A stretch of 64,000 nt of DNA, from NCBI GenBank assembly GCA_019454045.1, contig SKCR01023750.1:1-64000 (forward strand), written 5' to 3'. The notes under the pieces are model-generated. The model was not told the DNA's origin and ran no database searches. It saw nothing but the letters and a program-made list of their open reading frames with translations. Position numbers and translations under genes: made by a program. Each line of letters opens with the position of its first letter. Within the stretch, counting starts at the first letter, position 1. The DNA is from Zanthoxylum bungeanum. Its lineage: Eukaryota > Streptophyta > Magnoliopsida > Sapindales > Rutaceae. Shown in pieces: positions 34,946 through 46,893 of this stretch.

Positions 34946-37222
34946 TATAGGACACAGAACTTGGACGACGCATGCTGTTCTAATCTCACGGCCTAGTGGG
35001 AGTACAGAGTAGCCCATGGGAAACTAAACCGGATAATAATGGAGTCGCCACCCGGTGTGAGCCAGGACAAAGATTTGAGGCTGCACTCACCCTTCGCAAG
35101 GGAATACCTCAAACCGTCGAGTTCGGAATGGTCCCTTACTTATGTCACTTGTGATGATATGATTTGTGCAATAAATTAACCGAGTCTACTCAATAATCAT
35201 GCTCAAAGGTATTTAGATGTAACATGCATTCGCTAAATAAATCATATTCTAAGTTTGCATGCTTGAAAGTAAGTCTTTTAACGGCAAACACGATATCACA
35301 CAAGGAGCATATTGAACCATTAAATAAACGAATCACTATTCAAACATAAACCTAAACTAATCAAAACAACATAATCATGCTTAGACATAAACAACAAACT
35401 AAATTAAATCATGCTTAAAATAATAAATAAACGACCTATAAACTACAACATGCTCGATATACAAATTTGGATGAGACGAGATATGTGTATCTTAAGTGGT
35501 ACGTGGCATTGTATCCCGAGTGCAGACAGCAATACCATCCATTTGGAATCGCTACAGAATTTACGTCTGAGTTTCCATCCGATATACCACAAAAGGGAAC
35601 ACACATCCCGCTCATCCAACAATCACATCATGTCTCAAACGACTCTCATGCAATAATATTTTAAAATAAATAAAATAAAAGAAAAAAGATAAGTAAAAAG
35701 GTGCCCTCAGGTCTAACCTCTTTTGTCGTCTCACAAAAGGGCGTTACACGTCTGTTTGGAAGGGTGAATGATCTGCTACTTTTCTGATTTGCTAACTCAA
35801 CGTCCTTTCTCGTTGTTTTGCTGTTCGGGTTGTTTTTTTCACTCCGTTTCACTACTGTTTGGGGTCTCGGTTTTCGGTGGTAAAGATGCAGTTTTCTTGA
35901 CTATTTTTAGCAGTTTCTGGGACTCTTTTGGGCAGTTTTGGGCATTTGTGATGTAGTTTTAAACAGTTTCTGGGTGTGTTTTCTGGGCTGTTTTGCGTGT
36001 GTAAGATGCGGCAGTTTAAGGCTTATTGAGTGGCAGGGTTGGCAAGGGCTATTATGTGAAGTGTGGACTAGCCGAGCAGGTGTGTGAGCATGGGTTGAGA
36101 GTTAATGAGTGGGGTCTTGGTGCGTTTAAGTTGCGGCTGCTGAGTGGCTTACATATTGTTGTGGGCTATGAAGACTAATGGCGTGTGGAGGCTAGTAGTT
36201 TGGGTGAAGGCGTGGGGCTATGGAGTAGGCGTTAAGGAAGAGGACGCGTGACTTTGTAGCGTGAATTGGCAAGGCATAACGTGGGCTGGTGCAAGGTAAT
36301 GTGGCATAGGGCACCTTGTAACGTGAAAGGTGGCGTGATGGGAGTAAGCGTGAGGGCTGTGAGCTGGGCGCAAAGGGGACGCGTTTGTGGGGCATGTGGC
36401 GTTAAAGGGGCAGATGTGTGATAGTTTGAATCTCATTGAGTGGGCAGTAACAGTTTGGCTGAGGTTGTGGTCTGCACGTGAAGAAGGCGGGCGTGAGTGC
36501 GAGAGCTAGAAGCAAAATCTTATGGTTTAATTTTTTTCTTTTGTCGAAATCAGAGAGAGGGTAGTCCACGGTTAGGGTTTGTGTGTGTGTTTTTCTTGTG
36601 GGAATCAGCCAGGGTTGAATGTATGGGTTAAGGGTTCTTTTTATAGGCCAAGGGATGAAGGCTTACCTTATTTGAGAAGGAGAAGGATTTGTGTATTAAT
36701 TGGGATATATTTTTTAATTATTATTTGATAGGGAAAATCTTTTAATTAATGAAGTATTTTAAGTGAATTAGGAAAGCTTTTGATGGGATTTTATTTGATT
36801 TTATTTAATTTTGGTATGTGATTTATTTAATTTGGGAAGTTGATTTAATTTGTTTTAAGTTTAATTTAATTGGTTTTAATTTGTTTTAATTTATTTGGAT
36901 TTAATTTTAATTGGATTTAATTTCAATTTCACTTTAATTGGTTTTAATTGGTGACATGTATTTTAAATATTTTAATTATTTTGAATTGGGCTTGGGTGTT
37001 TAGGTTTGGTTAGTGGTTTACGGGGTTTTGGGCCTAAGATTAGCTTTGAAACGGAAGTCCAAGAATCAACCGAAGTCAAACAACTAGACAAAATCCAACA
37101 AAAATGCCATTTTCCAATATTATCCTTCCAACGTCCGCTTCCCGCGGCTTTCACAACTAAAGAGATAGTGCATCCATACGAGACTCTTCATTGGGCTGAT
37201 ATGCGAAAATGTAATGCCTACA
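34946..37222 (-). repeat. E2 5' LTR (2277 bp)
   Basis: Starts TATAGGACACAGAAC (family TGTAGG, so the terminal dinucleotide is mutated) and ends GTAATGCCTACA. It is closely similar to 28584-30929, with small deletions (for example near 35940). TATA-like box at 36637-36647 on the reverse strand. Confidence 0.9.
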
Positions 37223-37227
37223 GTTAT

Positions 37228-39500
37228 GTGTTTGTAAGTGTTATATCATGAATTTGAGTTGAGTGGTGTTATGAAAAAATCATTTTGCAGTTTAATCTCC
37301 CCTTTGCCGAATTTAGTAACTTGCTTAGGGGAGTGATTGTTATATTTTATTAATGATTAATGTTACTTCATGCTTAGGATGGTATGTTGGTATGATCTTG
37401 TGATGGTTGTATTGGGAACAACTTGAAAGAGGCAATTATTTAGTTGGCTAACCTTGATGTTATGAAAGAGAAGTTGATTTGTTTTTTTTTTTGGAAGATG
37501 ATGATAACTCATGTTTGAAATGATGATATGGAATAGTGGCATTAACTTTGGGTAGAAAATATTGAATGTATGCTATGAGTGTACATGTATAAGTAAGAAA
37601 GTTTGCCTTGTGCTAATGAATTTATTATGTGTAATGCTTAAAGGAACATGACCAAATCTATACTAGTGTGGTGGATAGAATGTTGATGATAAAGATGATT
37701 ATGCCATGCTTTGAAAGCCAGGTAAGTATTCTATGTGGTGATCATCTTGAGTTTGTTTGAATTGATTTCTAGAGTTTAGGTAAAACTTGGAATTGAACTT
37801 AATAATGGTATAGAAGCATGCTAGGATGCCTTAGTAATGGCATAGATCAAGAGTTAAAAAAAAAACCTAGTGGCAAAACTATGCAAATTCGTAATTTGGT
37901 TAGAAAGCCAAGAATTTGGGAATTCTTTGTATTGAAGTGTGTACCTGTTATACATGAGACCATATGTATGTTTATTCATGTTAGTACCGAATTGATTAAT
38001 GATGTGGATGAAGAGTTGATAATTTGGACATATACACAAATATTTACTGTGAATAGTAACCTTAACTAGGAATGGGGAGTTGTAGACACTACACCCTAGG
38101 GAATAGGATTAGTGATAAATGGCAATGTTTGCAAGTATGATTGAATAAGAACATATGTGTAGCAAATATGTGATGTTGGCGTGATCATGTATATTAGATA
38201 TCTTGAGGAAATTGGCTTAACTAGTATGTATGTTAATATATGAATACATATTATATGGTATGAGTTATGAATGTAGACTGAAATGACTTGATGTTGTTGA
38301 ATACCGGCTATTAATAAGAAAATATGTGACATATTTATAAATGTGCATTTGTAAATAAGTAAAGAAAGAATGTGAATGTGTATGTTTGAGCATGAATTTG
38401 TATGCGTGAATGAATAAGATGTGAAAGTTTATGATTATGAGAAATATGTATGTTTGAACATGAATCAGCAAACATAAATTGGGAATATAGTATATGGACA
38501 TGAATATGCATGAGCATGCATACACGAGCATGGGCATGAATAGAATGAGAAAATATGAGAATATGAAAAGTTACATCTGAGCATACATAGAACGCATACG
38601 CGTGTATGTGAGCATTATTTTGTGAATGCATATATATGTAGGATTGCATAAACATAAAAAGAATGTTTTCAAAAGTAAAAGGGGATTTCTAGAGATTTCA
38701 AAAGTTCTCAGTAGTTTTCAGAAACTTTTATAAATGATGTTTCATCTTGGATATTTATTGGGATTCAGTTAATCCTGAAGTTATATAAAATTGACGGATT
38801 ATGAAGTATAAGTAAGTATGGAAGCATAATGCATTGAACATATATATTTGGCAATCTTTTCTAAACTGTAGTTGGAACTGATTTTTAAGTTTAAAGTATT
38901 TAACAGTTTTAAATGTTTTTCAAAAAAAAAGTTTTAAAAGATTTTATCAGGATTGGGTATAAACCCATCCCAGTGAGATTTTATGAACAATTATGGAATT
39001 GATGGATATCATATGGATTTGAGATTTGGGATTTGACCCATCCCAGTTGTATACTAATTGAAATTGACGGATTCAGACACATGTGCACATGTGGAGGACT
39101 AGGGGGACACTCCTAGATCCTTAGCGCCCATATGGTACATTCCTGGGCGGAGATGCGCCTTCGGGCGGAGATGCGCCTTCGGGCGGAGATGCGCCTTCAG
39201 GCGGAGATGCGCATACGGGTGGAGATTTGGTTTTTAGAAAAAATCATTTCAGATTTTAGTTTTCAGTTTTCAGAAAAGAGTTTCAGAAAAGAACTAAGAA
39301 AGTCGGTTTAGAAATAAGTACAAGAAAAAGAAATATTTTCAGAAAGAGTTCTCAGTTTTCAAATTCCAAGTAAACAGCTTTCAGAAACAAGATTTTAGAA
39401 ATAGTTTCCAGAAACAAGAGATTCAAAGCATGATTTTAGAAAGATAAGTTTTGTTAAAAGGTTTTGAAACTGAGTTTCAGAAAGAATTTTGAGAGAGTAG
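37228..39500 (+). other. F middle segment
   Basis: AT-rich sequence without protein-like frames. From about 38665 to 39500 it is dominated by degenerate TTTTCAGAAA words. It contains the 18-bp tandem repeat at 39145-39216. The minus-strand open stretches at 38265-38655 come from low-complexity ATG/TGA-poor sequence. Confidence 0.6.
39145..39227. repeat. 18-bp tandem repeat in F
   Basis: GGGCGGAGATGCGCCTTC is repeated at 39145, 39163 and 39181, then diverged copies at 39199 and 39217. It is GC-rich inside AT-rich surroundings. Confidence 0.95.
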
Positions 39501-42470
39501 TGTGGTGACACATAAACTGGGCGACGCATGATGTTCCGGGCTCGCGGCCCGGTTGGGAGTATGGAGTAGCCACGGGGGACTAAACCAGAGAATGATGGAG
39601 TCGCCACCTGGTGTGAATCAGGAAAATGAGATTTAAGGCCTCACTCACCCCTCGCAAGGGGAGACCTCAAACCGTTGGGTTTGGAATGGTCCCTTACTTA
39701 TGTCACTTGTAATGAAATGATTTGTGTAATAATTTAATCAAGCCTAAGTAACACTTATTCCCAAGAATATCATGCTTCTAAATTTACAAGCTCGAAAGTA
39801 AGTCAAAGTATCAGCAAATATACAACTTCATAGGCATATTGTGTTCATGAAAATGCAAGCACGTCATAATCAAATAAGCACATATATAAGAGAATCAAAT
39901 AATGATGAACATGTAATTTCATAAACATTTCATACACACGGAAGCATAAACAAATAACCATTACATATTCATGCATAAAAAAAGGAGTCAACTAAGTCCA
40001 TATGTAACATGTTTCATATAACCTATGTCTCAGTTTTACATACAACCTATTTGCATATAATCTAGTTCAAGTTTACATGGATCACGGTAGATTAAAGTAA
40101 TGACAGATATACAATTTCACAAACGCATTATTGATGGACATGAGAGCGCAAACAAGCACTAATTGCATAAGCGTACATATTAATGGGAGGAGATTAAGTG
40201 CATAATGTAAAAAAGAACAATTAAAGAGACAATCATATGTGAAATAAACGTGCCATGATGCGATTTGAAAGATAAATAATGGAGATGAAAGAAAAGAGAT
40301 GCGACATATGCCACATCTATATAGGACCTTAAGTGTTCGATTGAACGTATCTCACATTCATTAGAATACACTTTGTCCGGCGCGGTGAAGTATCGTGGCA
40401 AAGGATTTTAACCCCTCGAAACGGAGGACCTTTCATTCGACTTACTAAGCCCATGCGCAATACAATATGATGCATGATCATGCGAAAAGATGGCATACAA
40501 AGAAAAAAGCAAATAACTGAATACAAGGCGCGGCGAAGCATCATGGTAAAGGATTTTAACCTCTTCAATTAGAGGACCTTTCATCGCACTTACTAAGCCC
40601 ATGCGCAATTAACACAATGCATATATATACAAAAGTAAACACAAAGATATCGGATTTCGTATTCCCGATTGAACATATCTCACATCCAATCGAATATACA
40701 TTGACCGGTGCGGCAAACCATCATGGTAAAGGATTTTAACCCCTTCAATTAGAGGACCTTTCATCGCACTTACTAAGCCCATGCGCTCGATCATATCATT
40801 ACACTAACAAATAATATGCGGAAATTAAATAACGAATAATAAACACATCAAAACAACATAAAACAAAAAATGCGCCATTTGCTCAAGTGGTATGTGGAGT
40901 TGTATCCCGAGTGAAGATCATACTACCGTCCATTCGAAATTGGCTATGAAATTTACGTCCTGGTTTCCATCCTATATACCACAAGTGGTGACACATTTTT
41001 CATTTTAATCAAGGGCCACAACACACATCATATTCATAATACATGCATATTTATCTACTCAAGGGCCACAACATGCATTTTATCATAACAATCATGCGAA
41101 TAAAACTACATAAATAATAAAAATAAAATAGAAAACGAATGTGGAAAATACCTCAGGTCTAACCTTTTTGCCAACTTTCGGACTTGCGTTCACGGAGATT
41201 GGAAGGGTAAAGTTCCTCAACTTCTCCGGTTCACTAGTTTAACGTCTTAACTCACTTTTTTGCTGTTTTGCTCGCTGTTTGGCTTCCGTTTTGCTGTTGT
41301 TTTCTCTGTAATTTTTGCTCAATGTTTCAGCTCTTTAAAGCTACTGTTTTGAGTGCTTTTTAAAGGTTGTAGGTGCATTTTTTTTTGTTACTGATTTAAG
41401 TGATTTAGGGGATGTTTTTAAGGTATTTGGGCTGCTGTTTGGAGTGATTTAGGCATGCAGTACAAGGGCTGTTTCAAGTCATTTTTTTGGGCAGTAATGG
41501 CCAATTTTAGGGGAAAATGGAGGGCTAATGGCGGGAATCAGGGGCTGCAGTAAGGGGGCTGTATTGGCATGTTAGGGGCTGTATTAATGACTATTTTGGC
41601 ATGGATTTGGGTGTTTTAGGGGCTGTGATTTTCGGTTAAGAGTGGATGAGATGAAGAGAATTTTTTTTCTTGTGATTATTTTGTGTGTATTAGGCGTGGA
41701 CTTAGGCTTCTCTTGCTTTGTGATTTGTGTGTGAGTTGTAATGTGTGAAGGGCTTGGGCGTGAATGATATTGTGTGAAAGGGTGGATGGCTTTGGTTTGG
41801 TGTTGTTTATATAGAAGAGGGTTAGGGTTTCTCCTTGTCTCACAAGGAAGAGATTTTGACATTAAATAGAGGATTTGATTTAGTTTCAAGAAAGGTAAGT
41901 ACAAGATTGAGTGGGGATAAATTTAGGCTTGATTAGGAAGTTAGTATATTTAATTTGTGTTGATTAGGCATACAATATTTTTTAATTGGTTATGATTGAT
42001 TTAATTAGGCATAATATATCTTTAATTTATTATGTAATATATTTGATTTATTTAAATTAGGCATGATTTTATTTTACATTTTATTTAATTTGGTAAATGT
42101 TTTAATCATTTTATTTAATTCAATTATATTATTTAATTAATATTTAATTTAATTTGGGTGTATTTTAAAGGCCATGGGCATGTGGGCCTAGATGAGTGTG
42201 GGCGTGGGCTTTGTCTTGGTGGGTTAGGTAATGTGTTGGTTTGGTGAGTGGGTTTGGGCCAAGATGAAAAGGTTTGCGGGTTTTTTAGGCCAAATGTGCT
42301 ATAGACAGAGGTCCAACAAGTGAGCTTGACGCTAAACAAGTGAATAAAAATCTAACAAAATACCGATTCCCTTCCAACGACCGTTTCCCACAATATCCTT
42401 AACTAAAAAAGGTAGTGCCTTCAACTGAGACTCATAATCGGGTTTCACATGCGAAAAAACAATGTCTACA
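39501..42470 (-). mobile_element. E4: E-family solo LTR in F
   Basis: A 2970-bp unit starting TGTGGTGACACATAAACTGG and ending AACAATGTCTACA, flanked by AGTAG (39496-39500) and AGCAG (42471-42475), one mismatch. It shares conserved blocks with the other E copies (CTCACCCCTCGCAAGGGGAG at ~39645; GTATCCCGAGTGAAGATCAT at ~40903) but belongs with E5 by length and by a triplicated ~80-bp module at 40380-40786. A sense-strand TATA-like box is near 41806. No internal region is present. Confidence 0.85.
40380..40786 (-). repeat. Triplicated ~80-bp module of E4
   Basis: Copies at about 40380-40458, 40528-40606 and 40705-40786. The plus strand reads GCGCGG..AAGxATCxTGG, AAAGGATTTTAACC, AGAGGACCTTTCAT, TTACTAAGCCCATGCGC. 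Each has a short inverted repeat around CTTCAATTAGAGG. The same module occurs three times in E5. Confidence 0.85.
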
Positions 42471-42475
42471 AGCAG

Positions 42476-43654
42476 TTTCTCAGAAAAAGTATTTTCTAAA
42501 AGCAGGTAATGTTAGAGTAGAGTATGGTTTACAAATCATGTATATAAATCATGTATTCTGGTAATTCATCTGAGATGCACATAATTGATGTTAATGCATG
42601 ATAACATGATTCCATATATATGAGTAGGTGATTGCTAATAGTATGAGAATAGAAATAGTGTTTTATATTACCGATTTGATGATATTTCAATGAAATGAAA
42701 GAAAGATAACTGTATTAAGTGCCCAAACCAAACTAGCAAAGAATGATTAGGGAATTTGGAAGACAGCTGTAAATGATTTTTGATGAGGCTGTTAATGATA
42801 TTGAGACTTGACACGTGTATTATGGATATATGAAAATATAACTAGTAAACAGAACCTGAGATGTGTGTGAGCAAACAAAAAGGATTAGTAACAAGAAATA
42901 TGTTTGTAAATGGATTAGACTTAGATAGTTAGCTCAAACCTAATACTTAGTTGCGTATATTATAAACATAGTAAACATTTAATGAATGATGAATTGTCGA
43001 TATGTTAGATAGAATGGTAAGAAAGGAACTTAGATAAGTTACTCGAGCTTAAGATAATTGAGTAAAAAGAATGATAAGAAGTTAGGAAAATGAAAAGGTG
43101 TTAGGCTTGTGTGTGAGCAATGTAGTATAATGTACTATGATTATTATGCATATGAGATCTTAATTGTGTTGTGAATGAAAATGGTTCTGTTACGAATTAA
43201 AAATTAAAATATATTGGATCTTGTGTATAGGGTTTTAATGACCGATATATTATTAATGAAAAGATGATCTATGTCGTACATATGATGGTATGGATTATAT
43301 AAGAATTATATATGATTGCAAGATTTGGATATTGTGAAAAGTTCATGATCGATATACTAATGATTACAATAGTCGCAAATAAATAAGTTAGGAAGCATGT
43401 TACGAGAAAACATAAAGAGATGAGATTATGGATGATCACATTAAAGGAATATAAGAAATGGATTATTTGGTAATTGGCTACGATACAGATAGTATGAACA
43501 ATTGATAATTTAGAGAATGTGTGAATCACTTAGAAATCTCAGAAATAATATGTAAACTAGAATCCAAATCTTGCTTATGTTTGATGCTCAAGGTAGGAGC
43601 ATAGTTACTCACTGAGTCATATGACTCACTATACTACAGTGTTTGAGTTTTGCA
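42476..43654 (+). other. F right segment and junction with C LTR
   Basis: AT-rich, no protein-like frame. It ends near TGTTTGAGTTTTGCA, after which A-family LTR sequence (TTTGCTAGAAGCCAACCTTG) begins. The position of the junction is uncertain by a few bases. The palindromic word GAGTCATATGACTC is at about 43614. Confidence 0.55.
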
Positions 43655-44790
43655 GTTTGCTAGAAGCCAACCTTGCCTTATAAATCGGTACAAATGTAAT
43701 ACTAGGTACTTACGTGTTCGGATAGTCCGACGACCCGATTTACTGCCAACATATTCGGGGATCTCATGGGTCGCTTCCCGAAGATTCACCGATGACGTAT
43801 GACTCGGACTTTAATTAATCTGGGATTAATTAGAAGAGAGAGAAAATTAATCTGGGATTAATTGCGGAGATATTTTATCTGGGATAAAATATCAATAAAG
43901 AGAGATAACAATTAATTTGGAATTAATCGATAAATTAATATATTTGATATATTAAACGAAATTGAAATTAGATTTTAATTCGGGCGAACGAATTAATTTA
44001 GAATTAATTTGTTAGCAATGTGAATAGTAATTATGCTAGGCATGATTATTTAATTAAATTAGATTAATTACGAGGTAACGAAGAATACGTTAATTTAGAA
44101 TTAGTGAACCCGAGCCCGGGATTGTTTGCGAGTGCATTTACATTTCGAATTCGAGTGTGGCACGCAAGTCAAATCATTAGTCGCATCAAGCGTCAAATCG
44201 CTAGTCGCATCTAGCGTCACATCATTCGTCAAACAAGTGATAGATATCTTTCACTTTGAGTGATTGACGCCAGTCACTATTCATTGATTGATGGAGTTGA
44301 TGTGAGTGGTTGGAGCCTTAAAGGCTTGACTTAATTTTGGAAATTAATTATGTGTATTAGATACACTTTTTGGCAACAAAAACAAACAACACTCTTCTCT
44401 TTCTTCTAATCTCTCTCACGCCCATGGAGGGGCTGTTTTCTTTTTTGGTTTCAACTTAAAATGGTGAGATAGAGGGAAGCAAAGTGTGAGGTATTATGGC
44501 AAAAACATCAAGAGCTAGCACTACGAGAGACATGCGAAGGTGATAGGGAAGTCCACCCATGAACTTGGAATCACCATAACAAAGCTTGGAACTTGGAAGA
44601 TGATCCAAAACTGAAAATGGAGGAGCATGGGACTAAACACTGTCGAATGCACCAAGGAGGCAGAAATAAATTTTTGTTGTCCAATGCATCGCTCAACCGA
44701 TCGATGTGAGTATTCCGCAACTTCCTCGATTTGTATTCGTATTTATTTCTTGCTTGTTATTCGACCCTCGGGATCGTAGAAACTCCAACA
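43655..44790 (+). repeat. Element C 3' LTR, missing its first ~890 bases
   Basis: Matches the A-family LTR from GCTAGAAGCCAACC to the end ACTCCAACA, next to gypsy G sequence. The missing left part was removed together with C pol when F or a deletion created the junction near 43654. Confidence 0.88.
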
Positions 44791-44795
44791 CTTTC

Positions 44796-45095
44796 GTCAT
44801 GACCTCCTTCATGATTGGATTTAGTCTCTATTGATGCTCCACTGTGGGTTTTTACTCCTCGTTCATCAGAATCTTGTGCATGCCAAATGATGGACTAATG
44901 CCTTGAATTTCTGCGATAGTTCTGCCAATAGCTTTCTTGTGTTCTCGTAACGCTCTCAACAACTTTTCTTTCTACTCTAATGTTAGCAATGAAGAAATAA
45001 TCACAGGTAAATCAGGAGTGTTCCTATGAATTCATACTTGAGATGGATCAAAAGTATCTTTAGCTCCAACTACGGTGGTTCTTCAATCGAAGGCT
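44796..45095 (-). pseudogene. Gypsy G RT, N-terminal part
   Basis: Reverse strand reads LLRALREHKKAIGRTIAEIQ, GISPSFGMHKILMNEE, then a stop and KPTVEHQ, RLNPIMKEV up to the element C insertion. This is the start of Athila-type RT (usual LRxHKKAIGWTIADIKGISP). Upstream on the same strand is the linker to protease. Confidence 0.88.
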
Positions 45096-45099
45096 TGAT

Positions 45100-45780
45100 T
45101 CATACCTTTTTCGATAGTTCCAAACTTTTCACATGGGGTGTCGATTTGAAGTGAAATAGTCTGTCAACATAGTTGATACATTCGAGAATTTCAGCATCTA
45201 GCTCGTTGTTAGTCATGTTGGTGGTGCAAGCTTCAAGTTTAGCCGTGGGAAGTGGCATTGCATCATTATCATGGATAATACGATCTACCATATCAATTTA
45301 GAAATATTCCTTCTCCTTTTCATCACTCGAGAATTTCATGGCTTTGAAAACATTGAAGGTAACTTCTTGGTCCTCCACTTTCATAGTTAATTCTCATTTT
45401 TTTACATCAATAAAAGTTCGACCTGTAGCCAATAATGGTCTCCCAATGATGATAGGTACATCTTTATCTTTCTTCATGTCAATGATAACAAAATCTACTA
45501 AGAGAATGAGTTTGTCGACTTTGACCTGCAATCTTCAACTACTTCTCTCGGAATTACAAGTGTTCTATCAGCAAGTTGGAGAGAGACTGAGGTGGGCATT
45601 GCTTCTCCAATCCGGTAGTTTCCTGTAAATTGAAAAAGGAATCAAATTAACACTAGCACCTAAATCATATAAAGCTTTAGCGATGTAATATTTTCCAATG
45701 ATGCATAGAGCAATGAAACTGCCAGGATCTTTCAACTTTGGGGGAAGTTTCCTCTGAATGATGGCGTTGTATTCTTATGT
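45100..45780 (-). pseudogene. Gypsy G aspartic protease and linker
   Basis: The protease matures gag-pol. Across frames the reverse strand shows ALYDLGAS (about 45655-45680, active-site D), LQLADR..VIPRGVVED-like sequence, DFVIIDMKKDKDVPIIIGRP, LLATGRTFIDVKK, then KVEDQEVTFNVFKAMKFSSD. The linker (45291-45100) reads MVDRIIHDNDAMPLPTAKLE and ELDAEILECINYVDRLFHF, as in Athila-type pol. Several stops and shifts break it. Confidence 0.85.
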
Positions 45781-46893
45781 CAATGCCACTATCTCGTAAA
45801 CTCCCAATATCCGCTTTCGTGAGAGAATATCTTCCATGAATTTAACATAGCTGGGCATTTTTTCCAAAGCTTCTCCAAATGGAATGTTGATATGCTTCTT
45901 TTTGAAGACCTCCAGGAATCTAGCAAATTGTTTATCCAGTTTGTTTTTCTGGAGATGTTGTAGAAAAAGGTGGAGGTGGAGTGAATCTTTATTGATCTTT
46001 CTCCTTTGCTTCTTTTTCCTCCATCCGTGGCTCTATTTATTTTGGAACTTCCTCAATGGATGCCTTGATTCCAACATCTTTGTTGACTTCAGTACAACTT
46101 TTCAAAGTAATGGCTTAACATTGCTCCTTCTCTCTTTTCGTTTGTTTTTTTTATGTGTTGCTAGGAAGGTTACCTGGCGGTCTGTAACTTTGAGCATTGG
46201 CCAGTTATCCCATTTGAATCTCCAGTGCTTTAATAGAAGCTGAATGGCTTTGATTCAATGCTACTTGATTTTAAACCAAAGCTACTAAACATCGTATTTT
46301 GCTTCTTGTTTTTTGAACATCTTTGCAAACCATTCTTTCATTTCTAGTTCTTTCTCATACTCTTAGCCTTTGTTTTGTTATTGGAATCCGGGTGGTGGAT
46401 TGTTCTTTTTCCCTGAATTGTTGCTACATGCAAAATTGGGATGATTGCTCTACCTGGTCGTAGGTGTTGGAATATGGATTATTCCACTGTCTGGTGAAAT
46501 TATTGACATAATTCACCATCTCTTCATATTGGTTTGCCTCTGGTGCTGCTCCATATGGTGAACTTATGTCTCTGGTGATGTTTACAACTTGTGTGCTAAG
46601 TGTTTCCAAGCATTTGCACATTTGCTCCAACTTGGCATTCATTGCTGTGTTAGCTTCAACTTTGTGGATTCCTATGATTCGTTGGATCATGCTCATTTCT
46701 GTTGGCCACAAAGAATTATTTTTGGCCATTTCTTCGATTAGGTCCCAGGCCTCATCCTCTCATTTTGCCATGAAAGCTCCTCTAGCATCAGCATCAATTG
46801 TGGTTCTTATAAGTCCAGAAAGTCCATTATAGAAGGTTCGGACTTGTAGGCACTTTGCAAACTCATGATGAGTACATTTTCGGAGTAATTCAT
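45781..46893 (-). pseudogene. Gypsy G gag (Athila-like)
   Basis: The reverse strand reads CLQVRTFYNGLSGLIRTTID near 46830, EDEAWDLIEEMAKNNSLWPT near 46710-46760, ALNAKLEQ-type coiled sequence (46610-46680), YVNNFTRQWNNPYSNTY (about 46440-46500), HPNF and NNPPPGFQ near 46400, and FARFLEVFKKxxINIPFxEAL near 45870-45920 before protease. These are the usual marks of Athila gag. The N-terminal half lies beyond element D, which interrupts at 46893, and is not in view. Confidence 0.85.

Larger units (their letters stand above)
28584..37222 (-). mobile_element. E2: full-length non-autonomous Tat/Ogre-like element
   Basis: An 8639-bp element with LTRs at 28584-30929 and 34946-37222 and a perfect 5-bp duplication GTTAT (28579-28583 and 37223-37227). 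PBS and PPT show minus orientation. The ~4-kb interior holds leader, a gag N-terminal remnant, an integrase C-terminal remnant and long tandem arrays; protease, RT, RNase H and the integrase core are deleted. It cannot move by itself. The gag and integrase sequence, PBS type and 3'-side tandem arrays suggest the Tat/Ogre branch of Ty3/gypsy. Confidence 0.9.
27579..43654 (+). mobile_element. Sequence F: probable LTR of an unassigned element, split by E2 and E4
   Basis: Three pieces (27579-28583, 37228-39500, 42476-43654; ~4.46 kb together) join when E2 and E4 are removed. It starts TGTAATATCTCG and contains a TATA-like box at 27989 and an ACTCACTGAGTCATATGACTCA segment near the end. These resemble large LTRs of chromovirus-type gypsy elements, but I see no coding domain, PBS or PPT, and no target duplication: left flank is AGGAC, right flank GTTTG inside C's LTR. 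Its right end may be a deletion junction. Family assignment is open. Confidence 0.45.
23758..44790 (+). mobile_element. Element C: A-family copia element, truncated, with nested F/E2/E4
   Basis: Plus-strand element inserted in the RT gene of G. The 5' LTR is at 23758-24445 and a 5'-truncated 3' LTR at about 43655-44790; flanks are CTTTT (23753-23757) and CTTTC (44791-44795), one mismatch. The gypsy reading frame continues across it (VEHQ..LNPIMKEV to EIIKWLD). The internal leader/gag part aligns with element A up to the equivalent of about A position 16315. The rest of pol and the first ~890 bases of the 3' LTR are absent, replaced by F. Confidence 0.85.
113..46893 (-). mobile_element. Element G: Athila-like Ty3/gypsy, host of five insertions
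   Basis: This is the base layer of the window. Four minus-strand fragments (44791-46893, 23158-23757, 3492-3966, 113-1066) join into one gag-PR-RT-RNaseH-IN order once the intervening insertions are removed. At each internal break the protein reading continues across the gap: VEHQ..LNPIMKEV continues into EIIKWLD, QEGI continues into GHRIS, and FDKFRSYL continues into GLKVV. Target-site duplications flank the three fully visible insertions. Protein motifs (DLGAS protease, MLDRLAGHEF and FLDGYSGYNQI RT) resemble the Athila lineage. The LTRs of G are not in view; all coding parts carry stops and frameshifts. Confidence 0.85.

Noticed and set aside
37854..38069. Overlapping plus and minus frames in F
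   Set aside because: AT-rich sequence with no domain or repeat support; neither strand shows a codon pattern that I would trust.
38265..38655. Minus-strand frames with many His/Tyr/Ile residues
   Set aside because: Low-complexity sequence of F rich in ATGTATG/GAATATG words; no domain, and the two frames overlap each other.
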